Of a stretch of DNA of 64,000 bases, positions 52,801 through 60,682 are shown one piece after another. The stretch is from NCBI RefSeq assembly GCF_037572415.1, contig NZ_JBBHLB010000008.1, forward strand, positions 1-64,000. The letters are read 5' to 3'. The number at the start of each line of letters is the position of its first letter. Position 1 is the stretch's first letter. Both the position numbers and the translations under genes were made by a program. The notes under the pieces were generated by a model. That model searched no databases. It saw nothing but the letters and a program-made list of their open reading frames with translations, and had not been told where the DNA came from. This DNA comes from Flavonifractor porci. Its GTDB lineage: Bacteria; Bacillota; Clostridia; Oscillospirales; Oscillospiraceae.

Positions 52801-53072
52801 CGCCTCACGCCCCCCTGACCCGGGAAAGTCTGGCGGTCCTGCTCTACCGCTATGCCGACCAGCAGGGCCTGGACCTGTCCGCCCGGTCCCAGCTGTCCGG
52901 CTTTGCCGACAGCGGCGCCGTCTCCCCCTGGGCGGAGGACGCCCTGTCCTGGGCCTGCGCCAGCGGGCTGCTGGAGGGGGACGGCGGCTCCCTCCGCCCC
53001 GGCGCCGCCTGCACCCGGGCTGAGGCCTCCGTCATTCTGGAGCGCTTCGCCTCTCTGCTGACCGCCCGGTAA
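49875..53072 (+). CDS. Secreted SLH protein with leucine-rich and InlB-type repeats
   Basis: A 1065-residue surface protein. The ATG at 49875 follows GAGGAG by six bases; a signal peptide ends near AAQA (residue 29). About seven leucine-rich repeats of the LTELDLSANTSL type lie at about 90-235. Two InlB/Listeria-type beta repeats (Flg_new; YTIYFSANGGQG and YTISFDANGGQG) occupy about 300-455. A long Ala/Leu-rich helical region, with FIVAR-like parts, spans about 460-765. A Gly/Ser linker (about 785-830) leads to a small beta domain and three SLH repeats (about 885-1065). It has no enzymatic motif, so adhesion or ligand binding is likely. The architecture resembles internalins anchored by SLH instead of LPXTG. 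Confidence 0.88.
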   Translation: MNPKRRYIAAVLASTLLILPAATPAAQALGLPLADGVTIDASTFPDSAFRSWLLDGRNLSGAGADSLLTADELAAIQSLDLSGLGIADLEGIQVFTALKRLNIRDNTLTELDLSANTSLTSLDAGFNRLTELDLSNHAVLRTLNCQNNQLTSLDLTGAEALVWLYARSNQLTGLDLSDSTALEYLDLFENKLASVDISMLPALRFLHISYNQLTELDLSANLALEGGGFIAEVNNLLKVSLPVLPNMTVITDNFREQSPSPGYDRVVWSLDEAGLQPVEESFQANGQILYGKRIANQYTIYFSANGGQGNTGPVQALYDQETSLTPNGFTRYGYTFQGWNTLSWGAGDAYTDSQRVTNLSGIHQGDRITLYAQWQPVNYTISFDANGGQGSMDSADAVYDQASTLPDCDFTNDGMEFAGWATEADGPVRYLPQDRVKNLSMNEGGEATLYAVWKTPVAEEQEARLTQLQQAFGGYSSQHYAPQDWTTLSDCYAQAADAIRDESDNDTMDTLVTDCISAMSQVPTLDERTQEVAQGWRATHSQVLSLAEAGALEEAAAPEALRLAQAALAQLEDGSLNAYSTLISPEDQALAAAGAAALLEADKLSLADLHEAAQWLSSLNGLTGVPGAQVTSQRLEEYRKALESLDRLTPGQQAVLAPSVSEALNRLANLADQKRTAVSALQTAYQGYDLTEYTYDGQAALLSALEQAVQAVEGAEDQSQVQTAHDHGLTAMAQVPNAEGETPELPPQPENPGEPDGPGDSGNSGSGGGSSGGSGGGSNGGGSSGGGSDNSQDSNTVTITDDKTGTVTKVTTSADGSVEAAVTVPQGVDSVVVNIPCTPSAGTVALLVEQDGSTQVLPKSAVTADGVAVRLDGSAKLRLTDNSKSFSDVEGDSWYEAGIQYAASRELLRGVGGGRYAPMDTMDRAMLVTALHRLERTPQGADASFSDVEEGTWYADSVSWAAQAGIVQGVAPGSFAPHAPLTRESLAVLLYRYADQQGLDLSARSQLSGFADSGAVSPWAEDALSWACASGLLEGDGGSLRPGAACTRAEASVILERFASLLTAR

Positions 53073-53093
53073 CAGAGCCTGTCAGAAAAGAAC

Positions 53094-53126
53094 ACGTCCC
53101 TGGGGAACTAAATTCCCCAGGGGCGT
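53094..53126 (+). terminator. Hairpin after the LRR gene (copy 1)
   Basis: A 14-bp stem with one G-T pair and a CTAAA loop, 22 bp after the LRR stop. No T-run follows, so termination strength is uncertain. Confidence 0.55.
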
Positions 53127-53339
53127 CAGTCTGTCCACAAGCATCCTCCACGGGAAGCCTCGCAGAGTTCCGTCGCCCACAGGCGACGGAATCAGATCAA
53201 AATCTGTCATTTCCGGGGACATGAGCCTTGGAAATGACACTTCTCATGGCGGGCGGGGCGACTATTTCGCAAGAAATCGAGTCTCGCCCGCCATGCAGCC
53301 TCTTGTCGAAAAAGGCACAAGTGCCTTTTTCGACAGTCT

Positions 53340-53374
53340 CACGCCCCTGGGGAACTAAATTCCCCAGGGGCGTG
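53340..53374 (-). terminator. Hairpin after the MATE gene (copy 2)
   Basis: A perfect 15-bp stem with the same CTAAA loop, six bases past the MATE stop on the minus strand. TTTTG follows on the plus strand. Confidence 0.65.
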
Positions 53375-53379
53375 TTTTG

Positions 53380-54750
53380 TCAGATATGGATGTGGGCGTT
53401 CTGAGCTTCTCCCGCCGGCATATGCCGCAGCAGCTGCCGCAGGCACAGGGCGAAGAGCACCGAGCTGATGGACCAGGTGAGGGGATAGGCCCAGTAGACC
53501 ACCCGGATGTCGGGGATGACCCGCACGGTAAGGGTGATGTAGGTGATGCGCAGGGCGCACCACACCGTCAGCATGATGGCCATGGGCACGATGGGCCGGC
53601 CCATGCCCCGCAGAATACCGGCGCAACAGTGGGAGAAGGACAGCAGGCAGTAGAACAGAGACACCGTGCGGGCGTAAGCCACACCGAAGGCCACCACCTC
53701 CGGCTCGCTGTTGAAGGCGGCCACCAGCAGCGGGGAGGCCAGAAAGATGATCCCGCCGATGGCCTCCGCTAAAATGGGGCTGCACAGCAGGCCGAAACGT
53801 ATGCCTGAGCGCACCCGGTCGAAGCGATGGGCGCCCAGGTTCTGACTGACAAAGGTGGACAGAGCCAGTGCAAAGCAGGTCACCGGCAGGAAGGCAAAGC
53901 CCTCAATACGGCTGTAGGCGCCGCACCCCGCCATGGCGGCGGAATCAAAAGCGTTGATGTTGGCCTGGACGATGACGTTGGCCAGAGAGACCACCGAGCT
54001 CTGTACCCCCGAGGGGATGCCCAGGGTGATGATCTGCTTGAAAGTGGGACCCTCAAAGCGTATCCGCCGCCAGTTCACCCGGTAGCCCGCCTTGGTGAGG
54101 GTCAGCTTGCGGAAGGCCAGGAAGGCGGACAGGCACTGGCTGAGGATGGTAGCCAGGGCGGCGCTGCCCACATTCCAGCGGAACACACCCACAAAAAGCA
54201 GGTCCAGCACCACATTGGCGAGGGAGGCGGCTATGAGGTACTTCATAGGGCTGCGGCTGTCACCCACCGACTGGAGGATACTGGCCCCCATGTTGTAAAG
54301 CACCACAGCGGAGGAGCCGAAGAAATAAATGCGGAAGTAAAGGATGGAGTTGTCGATAACATCGGCGGGGGTGCCGATCCACCGGAGGATCTGGGGGGTC
54401 AAAATGACCCCCACCACCGTCAGAATCACACCCGCTGTCAGGCCCAGGGCCACGGTGGTGTGGACCGCCCGTTCCATGTTGTCATCATCCTCCGCCCCAT
54501 AGTACCGGGCGATGAGCACGCCCGCGCCCAGGGACACGCCGTTGATGAAGCCCACCATCAGCAAAATCATACTGCTGGAGGAGCTGACCGCCGCCAAAGC
54601 CGACCGGCCGATGAAGTTGCCCACAATGAGGGAGTCCACTGCGTTATATAATTGCTGAAACAGGTTACTGAAAAAGATGGGCAGGGCGAAGGCCAGCATC
54701 TTTTTGGGGACACTGCCTTCGGTCAGGCGATTCTGTTCATTTTGGTCCAT
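53380..54750 (-). CDS. MATE-family efflux transporter
   Basis: A 456-residue membrane protein with the 12 hydrophobic segments of MATE antiporters, which export cationic drugs or metabolites using sodium or proton gradients. Family marks are ALPIFFSNLFQQLYNAVDSL near the start and SVGDSRSPMKYLIAASLANV at mid-protein (the NVVLDLLF segment). The ATG at 54750 has GGAG nine bases upstream and is preferred to one three codons earlier. It is convergent with the LRR gene and divergent from dpaA. The substrate cannot be assigned. Confidence 0.9.
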   Translation of the reverse strand: MDQNEQNRLTEGSVPKKMLAFALPIFFSNLFQQLYNAVDSLIVGNFIGRSALAAVSSSSSMILLMVGFINGVSLGAGVLIARYYGAEDDDNMERAVHTTVALGLTAGVILTVVGVILTPQILRWIGTPADVIDNSILYFRIYFFGSSAVVLYNMGASILQSVGDSRSPMKYLIAASLANVVLDLLFVGVFRWNVGSAALATILSQCLSAFLAFRKLTLTKAGYRVNWRRIRFEGPTFKQIITLGIPSGVQSSVVSLANVIVQANINAFDSAAMAGCGAYSRIEGFAFLPVTCFALALSTFVSQNLGAHRFDRVRSGIRFGLLCSPILAEAIGGIIFLASPLLVAAFNSEPEVVAFGVAYARTVSLFYCLLSFSHCCAGILRGMGRPIVPMAIMLTVWCALRITYITLTVRVIPDIRVVYWAYPLTWSISSVLFALCLRQLLRHMPAGEAQNAHIHI

Positions 54751-54887
54751 CGGGTCCATCTCCGCTCTCTCTTGATCTGTCTTTTTATTATTAGCCTGTT
54801 AAAGCAAAAAGTCAAGCTGTGCCCTCCAGTCACCCTTTTCCCGCCCATGAATAGGATGGAGCAGTCACTGGGAACGGAGGGCTTACC

Positions 54888-55760
54888 ATGAGACATGAAC
54901 TGAACCTGTGGGTGGCAGGGGGCGATCTGCGGCAGGCCAAACTGGCGGAGCTGCTGGCTGCCGACGGCCACACGGTACATACCTGGGCCCTGGAGGGCCA
55001 CGGCCCTCTGACGGGGGTACAGATGGAAACGGACCCGGCAGGGGTGGAGCTGGCTGACTGCCTCATCCTGCCCCTGCCGGCGGAGGAGGAGGGCGGCCTG
55101 CTCCATGCCCCTCTGTCCGACCACCCCCGGAGTCTGGAGGAATTGTTTGCCCCCCTGCGGCCCGGCCAACTGGTGTGCGCCGGGATGGCGGGCCCCAACC
55201 TCACCGCCCTGGCCGCGCAAAAAAAACTGGTCCTCCAGGACTACTTCGCCCGGGAGGAGCTGGCGGTGGCCAACGCGGTGCCCACCGCAGAGGGAGCCAT
55301 CCAGATCGCTCTGGAGGAGCTGCCTATCACCCTCCACGGCGCCCGGGTGCTGGTCATCGGCTTCGGTCGGGTAGGCAAGGCCCTGTCCCAGCGTCTGGCA
55401 GGCCTGGGCGCCAAGGTGAGCGTGGCCGCCCGCAAGTGGGCCGACCTGGCCTGGGCAGAGAGCTGCGGCTACTGTGGGGAACAGACGGAGCACCTGGCGG
55501 GCTGGCTGTGCGGCTACGATCTGGTGGTCAACACTGTCCCCGCCCCGGTGCTGGGCCTCACTGAGCTTTCCGACCTGAAGCCGGGCTGTCTGGTCATCGA
55601 CCTGGCCTCCAAGCCGGGGGGCGTGGACTTTGATACGGCGGCCCGTCTGGGCGTCAAAGTCATTTGGGCCCTCTCCCTGCCGGGCAAGGTTGCGCCGGTG
55701 ACGGCGGGCCGGTGTATTCAGACCACCATCTACAACATATTGCGGGAATTGGGAGTGTGA
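54888..55760 (+). CDS. dpaA: Dipicolinate synthase subunit A
   Basis: A 290-residue Rossmann-fold protein (SpoVFA) that, with DpaB, makes dipicolinic acid from dihydroxy-tetrahydrodipicolinate in the mother cell during sporulation. It has a D-isomer dehydrogenase-like NAD domain with VLVIGFGRVGKALSQ (about residues 152-166) and ends GRCIQTTIYNILRELG. GGAGG is seven bases before the ATG. Expression by a sporulation sigma factor is expected, but no sigma-E/K motif was clear in the 137-bp spacer. Confidence 0.93.
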   Translation: MRHELNLWVAGGDLRQAKLAELLAADGHTVHTWALEGHGPLTGVQMETDPAGVELADCLILPLPAEEEGGLLHAPLSDHPRSLEELFAPLRPGQLVCAGMAGPNLTALAAQKKLVLQDYFAREELAVANAVPTAEGAIQIALEELPITLHGARVLVIGFGRVGKALSQRLAGLGAKVSVAARKWADLAWAESCGYCGEQTEHLAGWLCGYDLVVNTVPAPVLGLTELSDLKPGCLVIDLASKPGGVDFDTAARLGVKVIWALSLPGKVAPVTAGRCIQTTIYNILRELGV

Positions 55761-55762
55761 GC

Positions 55763-56347
55763 ATGGAACAAGCGAAGGTTGGATTCGCCTTTTGCGGGTC
55801 CTTTTGTACATTGAGTATGGCTATGACCGCCCTGGAGCAGGTGAAGGCCCGGTTTGGAGACGTGACCCCCATCGTATCGGAGTCCGCCGCCGCCAACGAT
55901 ACCCGGTTCGGCCCGGCCCATGAGTTTATGCGGGAGATGGAGCGCATCTGTGACAAGCGGGTCATCGACTCTCTGGTGAAGGCAGAGCCCATCGGGCCCA
56001 AAAAGCTGCTGGATGTACTGGTCATCTGCCCCTGCACCGGCAACACCCTGGCAAAGCTGGCAAACGGCGTTACCGATTCCACCGTTACCCTGGCGGCCAA
56101 GGCCCATCTGCGCAACGGCCGTCCTCTGGTACTCTGCCCCGCCACCAATGACGCCCTGGCCGCCTCGGCCAAGAACATCGGGGCCCTGCTGGACAAGAAG
56201 CACGTCTACTTTGTCCCCTTCCGGCAGGACGATCCCCAGGGCAAGCCCACCTCGGTGGTGGCCGACTTTTCCCTGGTGCCCGACACCATCGCCGCCGCTC
56301 TGGAGGGCCGCCAGCTCCAGCCTCTGCTGCTGGGCAGCCCCACCTGA
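55763..56347 (+). CDS. dpaB: Dipicolinate synthase subunit B
   Basis: A 194-residue flavoprotein-fold subunit (SpoVFB) starting MEQAKVGFAFCGSFCT, with VICPCTGNTLAKLANGVTDS and LCPATNDALAASAKNIG as family signatures. It begins two bases after the dpaA stop, so the two are coupled. With dpaA it shows the organism makes endospores or descends from one that did. It ends near a shared bidirectional terminator. Confidence 0.93.
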   Translation: MEQAKVGFAFCGSFCTLSMAMTALEQVKARFGDVTPIVSESAAANDTRFGPAHEFMREMERICDKRVIDSLVKAEPIGPKKLLDVLVICPCTGNTLAKLANGVTDSTVTLAAKAHLRNGRPLVLCPATNDALAASAKNIGALLDKKHVYFVPFRQDDPQGKPTSVVADFSLVPDTIAAALEGRQLQPLLLGSPT

Positions 56348-56360
56348 GCCACCACGCAAG

Positions 56361-56391
56361 AAAAAAGGACTGCTGAAAGCAGTCCTTTTTT
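56361..56391. terminator. Bidirectional terminator between dpaB and the GH3 gene
   Basis: A 14-bp stem (aaaaaaggactgct and complement) with a three-base loop and A/T runs at both ends. It serves dpaB on the plus strand; its last base touches the GH3 stop codon on the minus strand. Confidence 0.92.
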
Positions 56392-57668
56392 CATTCTGGC
56401 AGAGGGATGAGGCCCCGGTTGATCTTGAAGGTGAGAATGCGCTGCACACTCTCGTCCAGCCGTTCCTCCGAGATAGAGCCGTCTTCCACCGCCCCCTCCA
56501 GGGCCGCAATGGTACCGTCCAGATCGCCGGGACAGAGCAGCACATCCACACCGGCCTGAATGGCCATCACCGCCGCCTGACTGCCGGTGTAATACTCGGT
56601 GAGGGCGGACATCTGCATAGCGTCGGTCATGACCACCCCGTCAAAGCCCATCTCCTCCCGGAGCAGACCGGTAACGATCTCATAAGACAGGGGGGCAGGT
56701 TGATCGTCCAGTTCGGGGACAATGAGATGGCCCATCATCACCGCATCCGCCCCCGCCTCGATGCCCGCCTGGAAGGGGATCAGTTCCCCCTGCCGTAGCT
56801 GGTCCAGGGTACGGTTCAGATAGGCGGCCCCATAATGGGAATCAGCGGTGGTACCGCCATGGCCGGGGAAGTGCTTGAGCACCGCTCCCACCCCGCCGTC
56901 GTGGAAGCCCTTCACCGCCGCTGCCACCAGCTCCGCCGCGGTGTTAAAGTCGGTGGAATAGGCCCGGTCGCCGATGACGGTGTTCTCCGGGTTGGTCCAC
57001 ACGTCGGCCACCGGGGCAAGGTCGGTGTTGAAGCCGCAGCTGGCCAGGTCGGAGCCAATGGTATAGGCGTTGTCGTAAGCGGTCTCGGGGCCCTGGTCCT
57101 CATAGTCCAGCATGGGGCCAACCCAGGTGGTACCCACGGTGCTCATGAGGCGGGTAACTCGTCCCCCCTCCTCGTCGCAGGTAAAGATGAGGGGGATCTC
57201 AGAATAGCTCTGGCTGTTGCCCAGCATCCGCTTGAGCTGGCTCTGGCTGAGCATATTGGGCTTGCGGTACAGGATTCCGCAGATGGGGTAGCGCTCCAGC
57301 CCCGCCCGGGTGGCCTCTCCCGCCTGGGTAGCGGTACCCACCCCGGTAATGTCCTCGGGAGACACGATGATAAGCTGGCAGATCTTTTCATACCGGCTCA
57401 TCTCAGCCGTCATTTCCGCCGCCAGAGCCGCAGTCCGCTCCTCCACGCTGGGGGTGGGGGTAGGCGTTGGTTCCGGCGTGGGCGCCGGTGTGGGAGACGG
57501 GGTAGGCTGATCGGAACTCACCGGGGCAGAACTCTCAGCTGCCGGAGCCGGGCCGCCGGAACCCAGCAGCCACCAGGCCGCACCTCCAGCCACAGCCAGA
57601 ATCACCACCATTAGGGCAATCCAGAATCCCCGTCCGCCCGGGGACTTGGCACATCGTTTTCCTTTCAT
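56391..57668 (-). CDS. Membrane-anchored GH3 N-acetylhexosaminidase (NagZ-like)
   Basis: A 425-residue protein with an N-terminal membrane anchor (about 15-36), a Pro/Thr-rich linker (about 52-75) and a GH3 barrel outside the cell. NagZ-type marks are DEEGGRV (165-171), KHFPGHGGTTADSHY (265-279) with the Asp-His dyad (H278) and the nucleophile D349 in VMTDAMQM. Such enzymes remove GlcNAc from muropeptides or glycans. It follows the VWA/lectin gene by 11 bp, so the two probably share a transcript. The usual C-terminal GH3 domain is absent, as in other NagZ. Confidence 0.92.
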   Translation of the reverse strand: MKGKRCAKSPGGRGFWIALMVVILAVAGGAAWWLLGSGGPAPAAESSAPVSSDQPTPSPTPAPTPEPTPTPTPSVEERTAALAAEMTAEMSRYEKICQLIIVSPEDITGVGTATQAGEATRAGLERYPICGILYRKPNMLSQSQLKRMLGNSQSYSEIPLIFTCDEEGGRVTRLMSTVGTTWVGPMLDYEDQGPETAYDNAYTIGSDLASCGFNTDLAPVADVWTNPENTVIGDRAYSTDFNTAAELVAAAVKGFHDGGVGAVLKHFPGHGGTTADSHYGAAYLNRTLDQLRQGELIPFQAGIEAGADAVMMGHLIVPELDDQPAPLSYEIVTGLLREEMGFDGVVMTDAMQMSALTEYYTGSQAAVMAIQAGVDVLLCPGDLDGTIAALEGAVEDGSISEERLDESVQRILTFKINRGLIPLPE

Positions 57669-57679
57669 GTCCCCGCTCC

Positions 57680-59920
57680 TTATTCTTCAAATTCGCATAC
57701 AAAGCCCATACCGTCAGCCATGGTGGGCACGGCGGAGACCGGGTCGTTGCGCTGGTCATTCCAGCACCAGCCGCCCACCGCCTTGATGTTCCACAGCATG
57801 ATATACCACTCCTCGGTGCCATCCTGATCCTGACGGGAGGGTTCGTTGGCGGACCAGGCCTGGAAATTGAAGGCCTCGCCGGTGACCCAGTGGCCGAACA
57901 CATTACCAGCGTCGTCATAGGAGGTGTAGCCGCCCAGCCAGATATACCGCACGTCCTGGGCCTCCGCCATGGCAGTGATCTGGTCCATCTCCTCCTGAGA
58001 GGTAATGGTGGCCAAATGGCCGCCCATCTCCTGGCAGCGGCGGGAGGCCTCCTCCCAGGTCAGGCTCTCTTTGAACAGCTCGTAGCGGTGTTCGCCGCCC
58101 ACGCCGCCGTCGTCCCGAATGCTGCGCACCGGGGTAACGGTCAACTCGCTCTCTCCCCGGTAGCCCTGACCGGACACTTTGACCTGCAGGTCCCGGGTGG
58201 CATAGCTGTCAGCGGCGCTGTCGCTCTCATACTCCACGATATAGTAGTCCATCTGCTCGTCATAGATCTGCTGGAAGATGGCCTCCAGGTCGTAGAGATC
58301 ATCGATGTACCAGTAGCGGCCGCCGGTGCTCTCGGCAATGCGGCGCAGAGTGCCGGTCTCCACCGAGCCGCCCACACCGATGATATACACCGGGGTCTGC
58401 TGGGTATTGGCGTAGCGGATGAGTTCATCCGGGGTATGGCGGCTGCGGTTGTCCATGCCGTCGGTAAAAGCAATGACGCAGCGGGCGCCGCCCTGAAGGG
58501 TGGCGTTGGTCACGCCGTCGTACACCGCGTCATAGAAGGCGGTGAGGCCGTCGGTGGACATATTGTTGATGCCATTGACCAGCAGGCCCACATCGTCGGT
58601 GTAATAGCACATCTGCTGCACGATGGAGTCAAAGGCCAGCACCTCCGCCCGGTCACCCAGGGCAAAGTCCAGCTCCTGCACGAATTCCGTCATGACGGTC
58701 TTGATCTTGTCCATGTCGTACTCGGTGATGCTGTCGCTCTTATCGGCCACCAGGTCGATCTTCAGGCCGTCGTTGCCCTCCAGCGGCAGCACCGACTTGA
58801 CCTCCCGGGCCAGATACTCGCCGCCTTCCACCCGCTCCATGATGCGGAAGGCATTGGAATCCAGGCCTTTCACCGGTTCTCCGTTATAGTCATCCACCAC
58901 CTGGAAATAGGCCCGGACCACGGGATACTGGCTGACGTCGGTGGACACCAGACGCAGCCGGGCTGGCACGAAGTAGGGGGTATAGTACTCTCCCTCCCGC
59001 TCCGCGGAGATACCGTCCACAGAGAAGGTAAGTGCGGGCTGGCGGTGCTCCTCGCTGTACTCGGCGTCAAAGGTCAGATAGGTGATCTTAACCTGGCCGT
59101 TCTCCTGGGTCACCGACTGCACCTCACAGGCCTGGCCGTCCTCCTGGATACCCACCTCGGACAACTCCAGAGGGAAGGGCTGATCGCAGTCCAGCTTCAG
59201 GGTGACCACCGGGAAGTTGTCGGCATCCACATCGTCCACTTCAGGGGAGAGGATGCACAGGGCGTACAGCTTCTGGTAGAGGACATACTTCTCCTCTCCC
59301 TCCTGGAGTGGCTTCTCCTCCAGCAGCCGGGCCGCCGCTGTCCGGTCATCCTGAGCCAGATAGGCCTCTGCCAGGGCCAGCCGGTCGGCGCTCTCCAGGC
59401 CCCGCAGCTCCCGGGCCTGCTCATAGTACTCCACCGCCTGGGCGTAGCTGCCCCGGTCCAGGGCGCTCCGCCCCTGCTCCACAGCCTGCTGATAGGCCTG
59501 GTTTGTGCTGATGTTCCGGTACAGCAAGAAGCCGCCGATGCCCACCGCCAGAGCCGCCGCAATAATCACGGGCAGCAGCCACTTCTTTTTGCCGCCCTTG
59601 GGGGCGGGGGGCTGGCCGTTCTCAGGCCCCTCGGGGCCCGGAGCATAGACAGGCCCTTGCTGGGGCGGTTGGGTGGGAGGAACATCCCATCCGGGCGGGG
59701 TTCCCGGCTCCTGTATGGGGGGCTCCGTCTCTTGAACCGGCTGTTCCTGGACGGGCTGCTCCTCCACAGGAGGAGGCTCCGTCTCTTGAACCGGCTGTTC
59801 CGTGGGCGGCGGGGTCTGGTCCTGGCCCATGGACTTCATGGCCTGCTCCAGAGGTGCGCCGCAGTGTCCGCAGAATTTTTCTGTTCCGGTCAGCTGGGCG
59901 CCGCATCGATAACAAAACAT
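57680..59920 (-). CDS. Zinc-ribbon, TM, VWA and C-type-lectin-like protein
   Basis: A 746-residue membrane protein. The ATG at 59920 is nine bases after GAGG, preferred to one two codons earlier. A cytosolic zinc ribbon (CYRCG and CGHCG, about 2-22) and a Pro/Gln/Glu-rich linker with repeated PVQE units precede one TM segment (about 114-134). Outside are a TPR-like helical part (about 140-200), a VWA domain (about 390-590) with the MIDAS DKSDS, and a C-type-lectin-like domain (about 620-744) with LTWEEASRRCQEMGGHLATI, WLGGY and WND near the end. The calcium motif reads EPS instead of EPN, so sugar specificity is unclear. It likely senses or binds external ligands. Own promoter; upstream of the GH3 gene. 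Confidence 0.88.
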   Translation of the reverse strand: MFCYRCGAQLTGTEKFCGHCGAPLEQAMKSMGQDQTPPPTEQPVQETEPPPVEEQPVQEQPVQETEPPIQEPGTPPGWDVPPTQPPQQGPVYAPGPEGPENGQPPAPKGGKKKWLLPVIIAAALAVGIGGFLLYRNISTNQAYQQAVEQGRSALDRGSYAQAVEYYEQARELRGLESADRLALAEAYLAQDDRTAAARLLEEKPLQEGEEKYVLYQKLYALCILSPEVDDVDADNFPVVTLKLDCDQPFPLELSEVGIQEDGQACEVQSVTQENGQVKITYLTFDAEYSEEHRQPALTFSVDGISAEREGEYYTPYFVPARLRLVSTDVSQYPVVRAYFQVVDDYNGEPVKGLDSNAFRIMERVEGGEYLAREVKSVLPLEGNDGLKIDLVADKSDSITEYDMDKIKTVMTEFVQELDFALGDRAEVLAFDSIVQQMCYYTDDVGLLVNGINNMSTDGLTAFYDAVYDGVTNATLQGGARCVIAFTDGMDNRSRHTPDELIRYANTQQTPVYIIGVGGSVETGTLRRIAESTGGRYWYIDDLYDLEAIFQQIYDEQMDYYIVEYESDSAADSYATRDLQVKVSGQGYRGESELTVTPVRSIRDDGGVGGEHRYELFKESLTWEEASRRCQEMGGHLATITSQEEMDQITAMAEAQDVRYIWLGGYTSYDDAGNVFGHWVTGEAFNFQAWSANEPSRQDQDGTEEWYIMLWNIKAVGGWCWNDQRNDPVSAVPTMADGMGFVCEFEE

Positions 59921-59980
59921 ACCCATCTTCCTCTCTCTTCCGCGCCCCCATTTCGGGGAAATTCGACGGATGTTATTTCC

Positions 59981-60009
59981 AGTTTACCCACACCCGCCTA
60001 CTCTGTCAA
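59981..60009 (-). promoter_or_regulatory. Promoter of the VWA/lectin-GH3 pair
   Basis: TTGACA (60004-60009) and TAAACT (59981-59986) on the minus strand are 17 bp apart, about 60 bp before the start. It lies between the thi-operon terminator and the gene. Confidence 0.78.
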
Positions 60010-60053
60010 GGTATTCCTGTACTAGAAACATCTTCCGAATATAGAGACAATGA

Positions 60054-60079
60054 AAAAGGCGCGGACAGCGCCGCGCCTT
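60054..60079 (-). terminator. Terminator of the thi operon
   Basis: A nine-bp stem aaggcgcgg with its complement and loop ACAGCG, followed by CTTTTTC on the minus strand, just past the thiE stop. Confidence 0.88.
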
Positions 60080-60085
60080 CTCGGT

Positions 60086-60682
60086 TCAATCTGTTGTTTT
60101 CCGCAGTCCTTCCACATAGATCTGCGGGTCTGGACAAGCCATCAGAGCGCTCATGAGGCAGGCTCCCGCCGCCCCGGTTTGGGCCACGGCAGCCAGGTTG
60201 TCCGGAGCAATGCCGCCGATGGCGTACACCGGGATGGATACCGCCTTCACCACCTGTTCCAGCCAGGGAAGCCCCCGGCCGGGCAGGCCCTTTTTGCAGT
60301 CGGTGGCAAAGACGTGGCCCGCCGTTACATAGTCCGCCCCCAGCTTCTGGGCCCGGACGGCCTCCTCAGGGGCATGGATGGACACGCCCAGCAGCTTCAC
60401 CTGCTCCCGAAGGTCAGGATTGGCCTCCAGCTGCCCCAGGGACAGGTGGAGCCGTGGCACGCCCAACCTTTGACACACCCGGGGAAAATGGTGGAGTACC
60501 ACCTTGTCTCCCCCGGCGGCCAGTACCTGCCGGGCCAGGGCCTCATATTCCTCCTCGGGCAGGTCCTTCTCCCGCAGGATGACCTTACTTACGCCGCCCC
60601 GGCACAACTGGCCCACCCGCTGGGCCAGAGCATCGGCACACAGCCCCCGGTGGGTCACGCACACCAGCTCAAACATAGACAT
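60086..60682 (-). CDS. thiE: Thiamine phosphate synthase/TenI-like protein
   Basis: A 198-residue TIM-barrel protein. ThiE joins HMP-PP and thiazole phosphate to thiamine phosphate, while the close relative TenI is a thiazole tautomerase. The sequence has ILREKDLPEEEYEALA, a LHLSLGQL segment where ThiE usually shows more of the pyrophosphate site, GADYVTAGHVFATDCKKG and PVYAIGGIAPDN. The atypical middle makes TenI a fair alternative. Its start overlaps the thiH end by 14 bases. Confidence 0.8.
   Translation of the reverse strand: MSMFELVCVTHRGLCADALAQRVGQLCRGGVSKVILREKDLPEEEYEALARQVLAAGGDKVVLHHFPRVCQRLGVPRLHLSLGQLEANPDLREQVKLLGVSIHAPEEAVRAQKLGADYVTAGHVFATDCKKGLPGRGLPWLEQVVKAVSIPVYAIGGIAPDNLAAVAQTGAAGACLMSALMACPDPQIYVEGLRKTTD

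Larger units (their letters stand above)
53073..53379. repeat. Array of six hairpins between the LRR and MATE genes
   Basis: Perfect or near-perfect stems occur in series: 53094-53126, 53168-53191 (10 bp, CACA loop), 53193-53206, 53205-53239 (10 bp arms), 53245-53295 (11 bp arms with an inner stem), 53304-53335 (15 bp, two-base loop) and 53340-53374 (15 bp). The first and last are copies of the same sequence (cctggggaactaaattcccc). No gene fits. The two end hairpins can act as terminators of the convergent genes. Confidence 0.75.

Noticed and set aside
57890..60025. 711-codon plus-strand frame
   Set aside because: Antisense to the VWA/lectin gene and rich in His and Leu, as expected for a shadow.
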